64,000 nucleotides of DNA from Paraclostridium tenue (GTDB taxonomy: Bacteria; Bacillota; Clostridia; Peptostreptococcales; Peptostreptococcaceae). A model generated the notes under the pieces. That model searched no databases and was not told the origin of the DNA. It worked only from the letters and a program-made list of their open reading frames with translations. Every line of letters begins with the position of its first letter. Positions within the stretch are counted from its first letter, which is position 1. This document shows positions 63,301-64,000 of the stretch, one piece after another. The DNA is taken from assembly GCF_015668515.1 (NCBI RefSeq), contig NZ_JADPFO010000001.1, positions 1,576,823 through 1,640,822 of the forward strand. Direction: 5' to 3'. The translations under genes were made by a program, and so were the position numbers.

Positions 63301-64000
<700 letters not shown>

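Overview
The window reads as one chromosomal segment of a low-GC, strictly anaerobic, Gram-positive bacterium. The likely family is Peptostreptococcaceae (relatives of Clostridioides, Paraclostridium, Romboutsia). The reasons are the very AT-rich base composition, strong AGGAGG-type ribosome binding sites, T-box and ribosomal leader RNAs, an Rnf complex, pyruvate:ferredoxin oxidoreductase, selenocysteine machinery, and a gene order from polA to obg that, from memory, resembles C. difficile. No insertion sequence, prophage or CRISPR array was seen; this is core-genome territory and most genes lie on the minus strand.

Layout. 1-2.8 kb: the end of a DUF2156-type protein, a ComEC-like metallo-beta-lactamase lipoprotein, tcdA and an unknown exported protein. 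2.8-9.7 kb: a complete selenocysteine toolkit, made of tRNA-Sec (selC) and selD-selA-selB. SelD itself needs a UGA read as selenocysteine, followed by a convincing bSECIS hairpin. Between them lie ung, a NusG-domain-II protein and apbE. 9.8-12 kb: comEA and a D,D-carboxypeptidase. 12-15.4 kb: serine and threonine dehydratases with ridA. 15.9-20.4 kb: leuS under a T-box, then rsfS, yqeK and nadD. 20.5-22.1 kb: recX and an MscS channel. 22.2-27.2 kb: a response regulator, histidine kinase and ABC transporter module. 27.3-36 kb: a CoA-disulfide-reductase-like enzyme, the rplU-prp-rpmA-obg-yhbY ribosome cluster, rng and a radical-SAM pair. 36.2-37.9 kb: a flavodiiron protein and mgsA. 37.9-47.7 kb: the shape and division cluster (maf, radC, mreBCD, mrdA, minCDE, rodA). 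47.9-53.4 kb: rnfCDGEAB. 53.6-56 kb: three envelope or unknown genes. 56.2-57.3 kb: a probable orphan small RNA and arginase. 57.3-63 kb: a metal-binding domain protein, a peptide-binding lipoprotein, a lytic transglycosylase, coaE and polA. 63.2-64 kb: tRNA-Leu(CAA) and the 3' part of nifJ.

How the parts connect. NifJ makes reduced ferredoxin, which Rnf uses to build an ion gradient; ApbE probably flavinylates RnfG and RnfD. The dehydratases IlvA and SdaAA/AB release reactive enamines that RidA hydrolyses. SelD, SelA, SelB and selC form a closed circuit in which selenophosphate synthesis depends on its own product. The tRNA-Leu(CAA) in the window reads UUG, the probable specifier codon of the leuS T-box.

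Nothing amounts to a wholly new multi-gene system. The best leads are the Sec-dependent selD with its bSECIS, the orphan terminator-bounded transcript with C-rich single-stranded segments near 56.2 kb, the tandem-FMN RnfG, a candidate zinc site in PBP2, and a 202-residue unknown with an internal SAP/HeH-like repeat. Starts were moved from the longest possible frame wherever a better-spaced ribosome binding site was visible.
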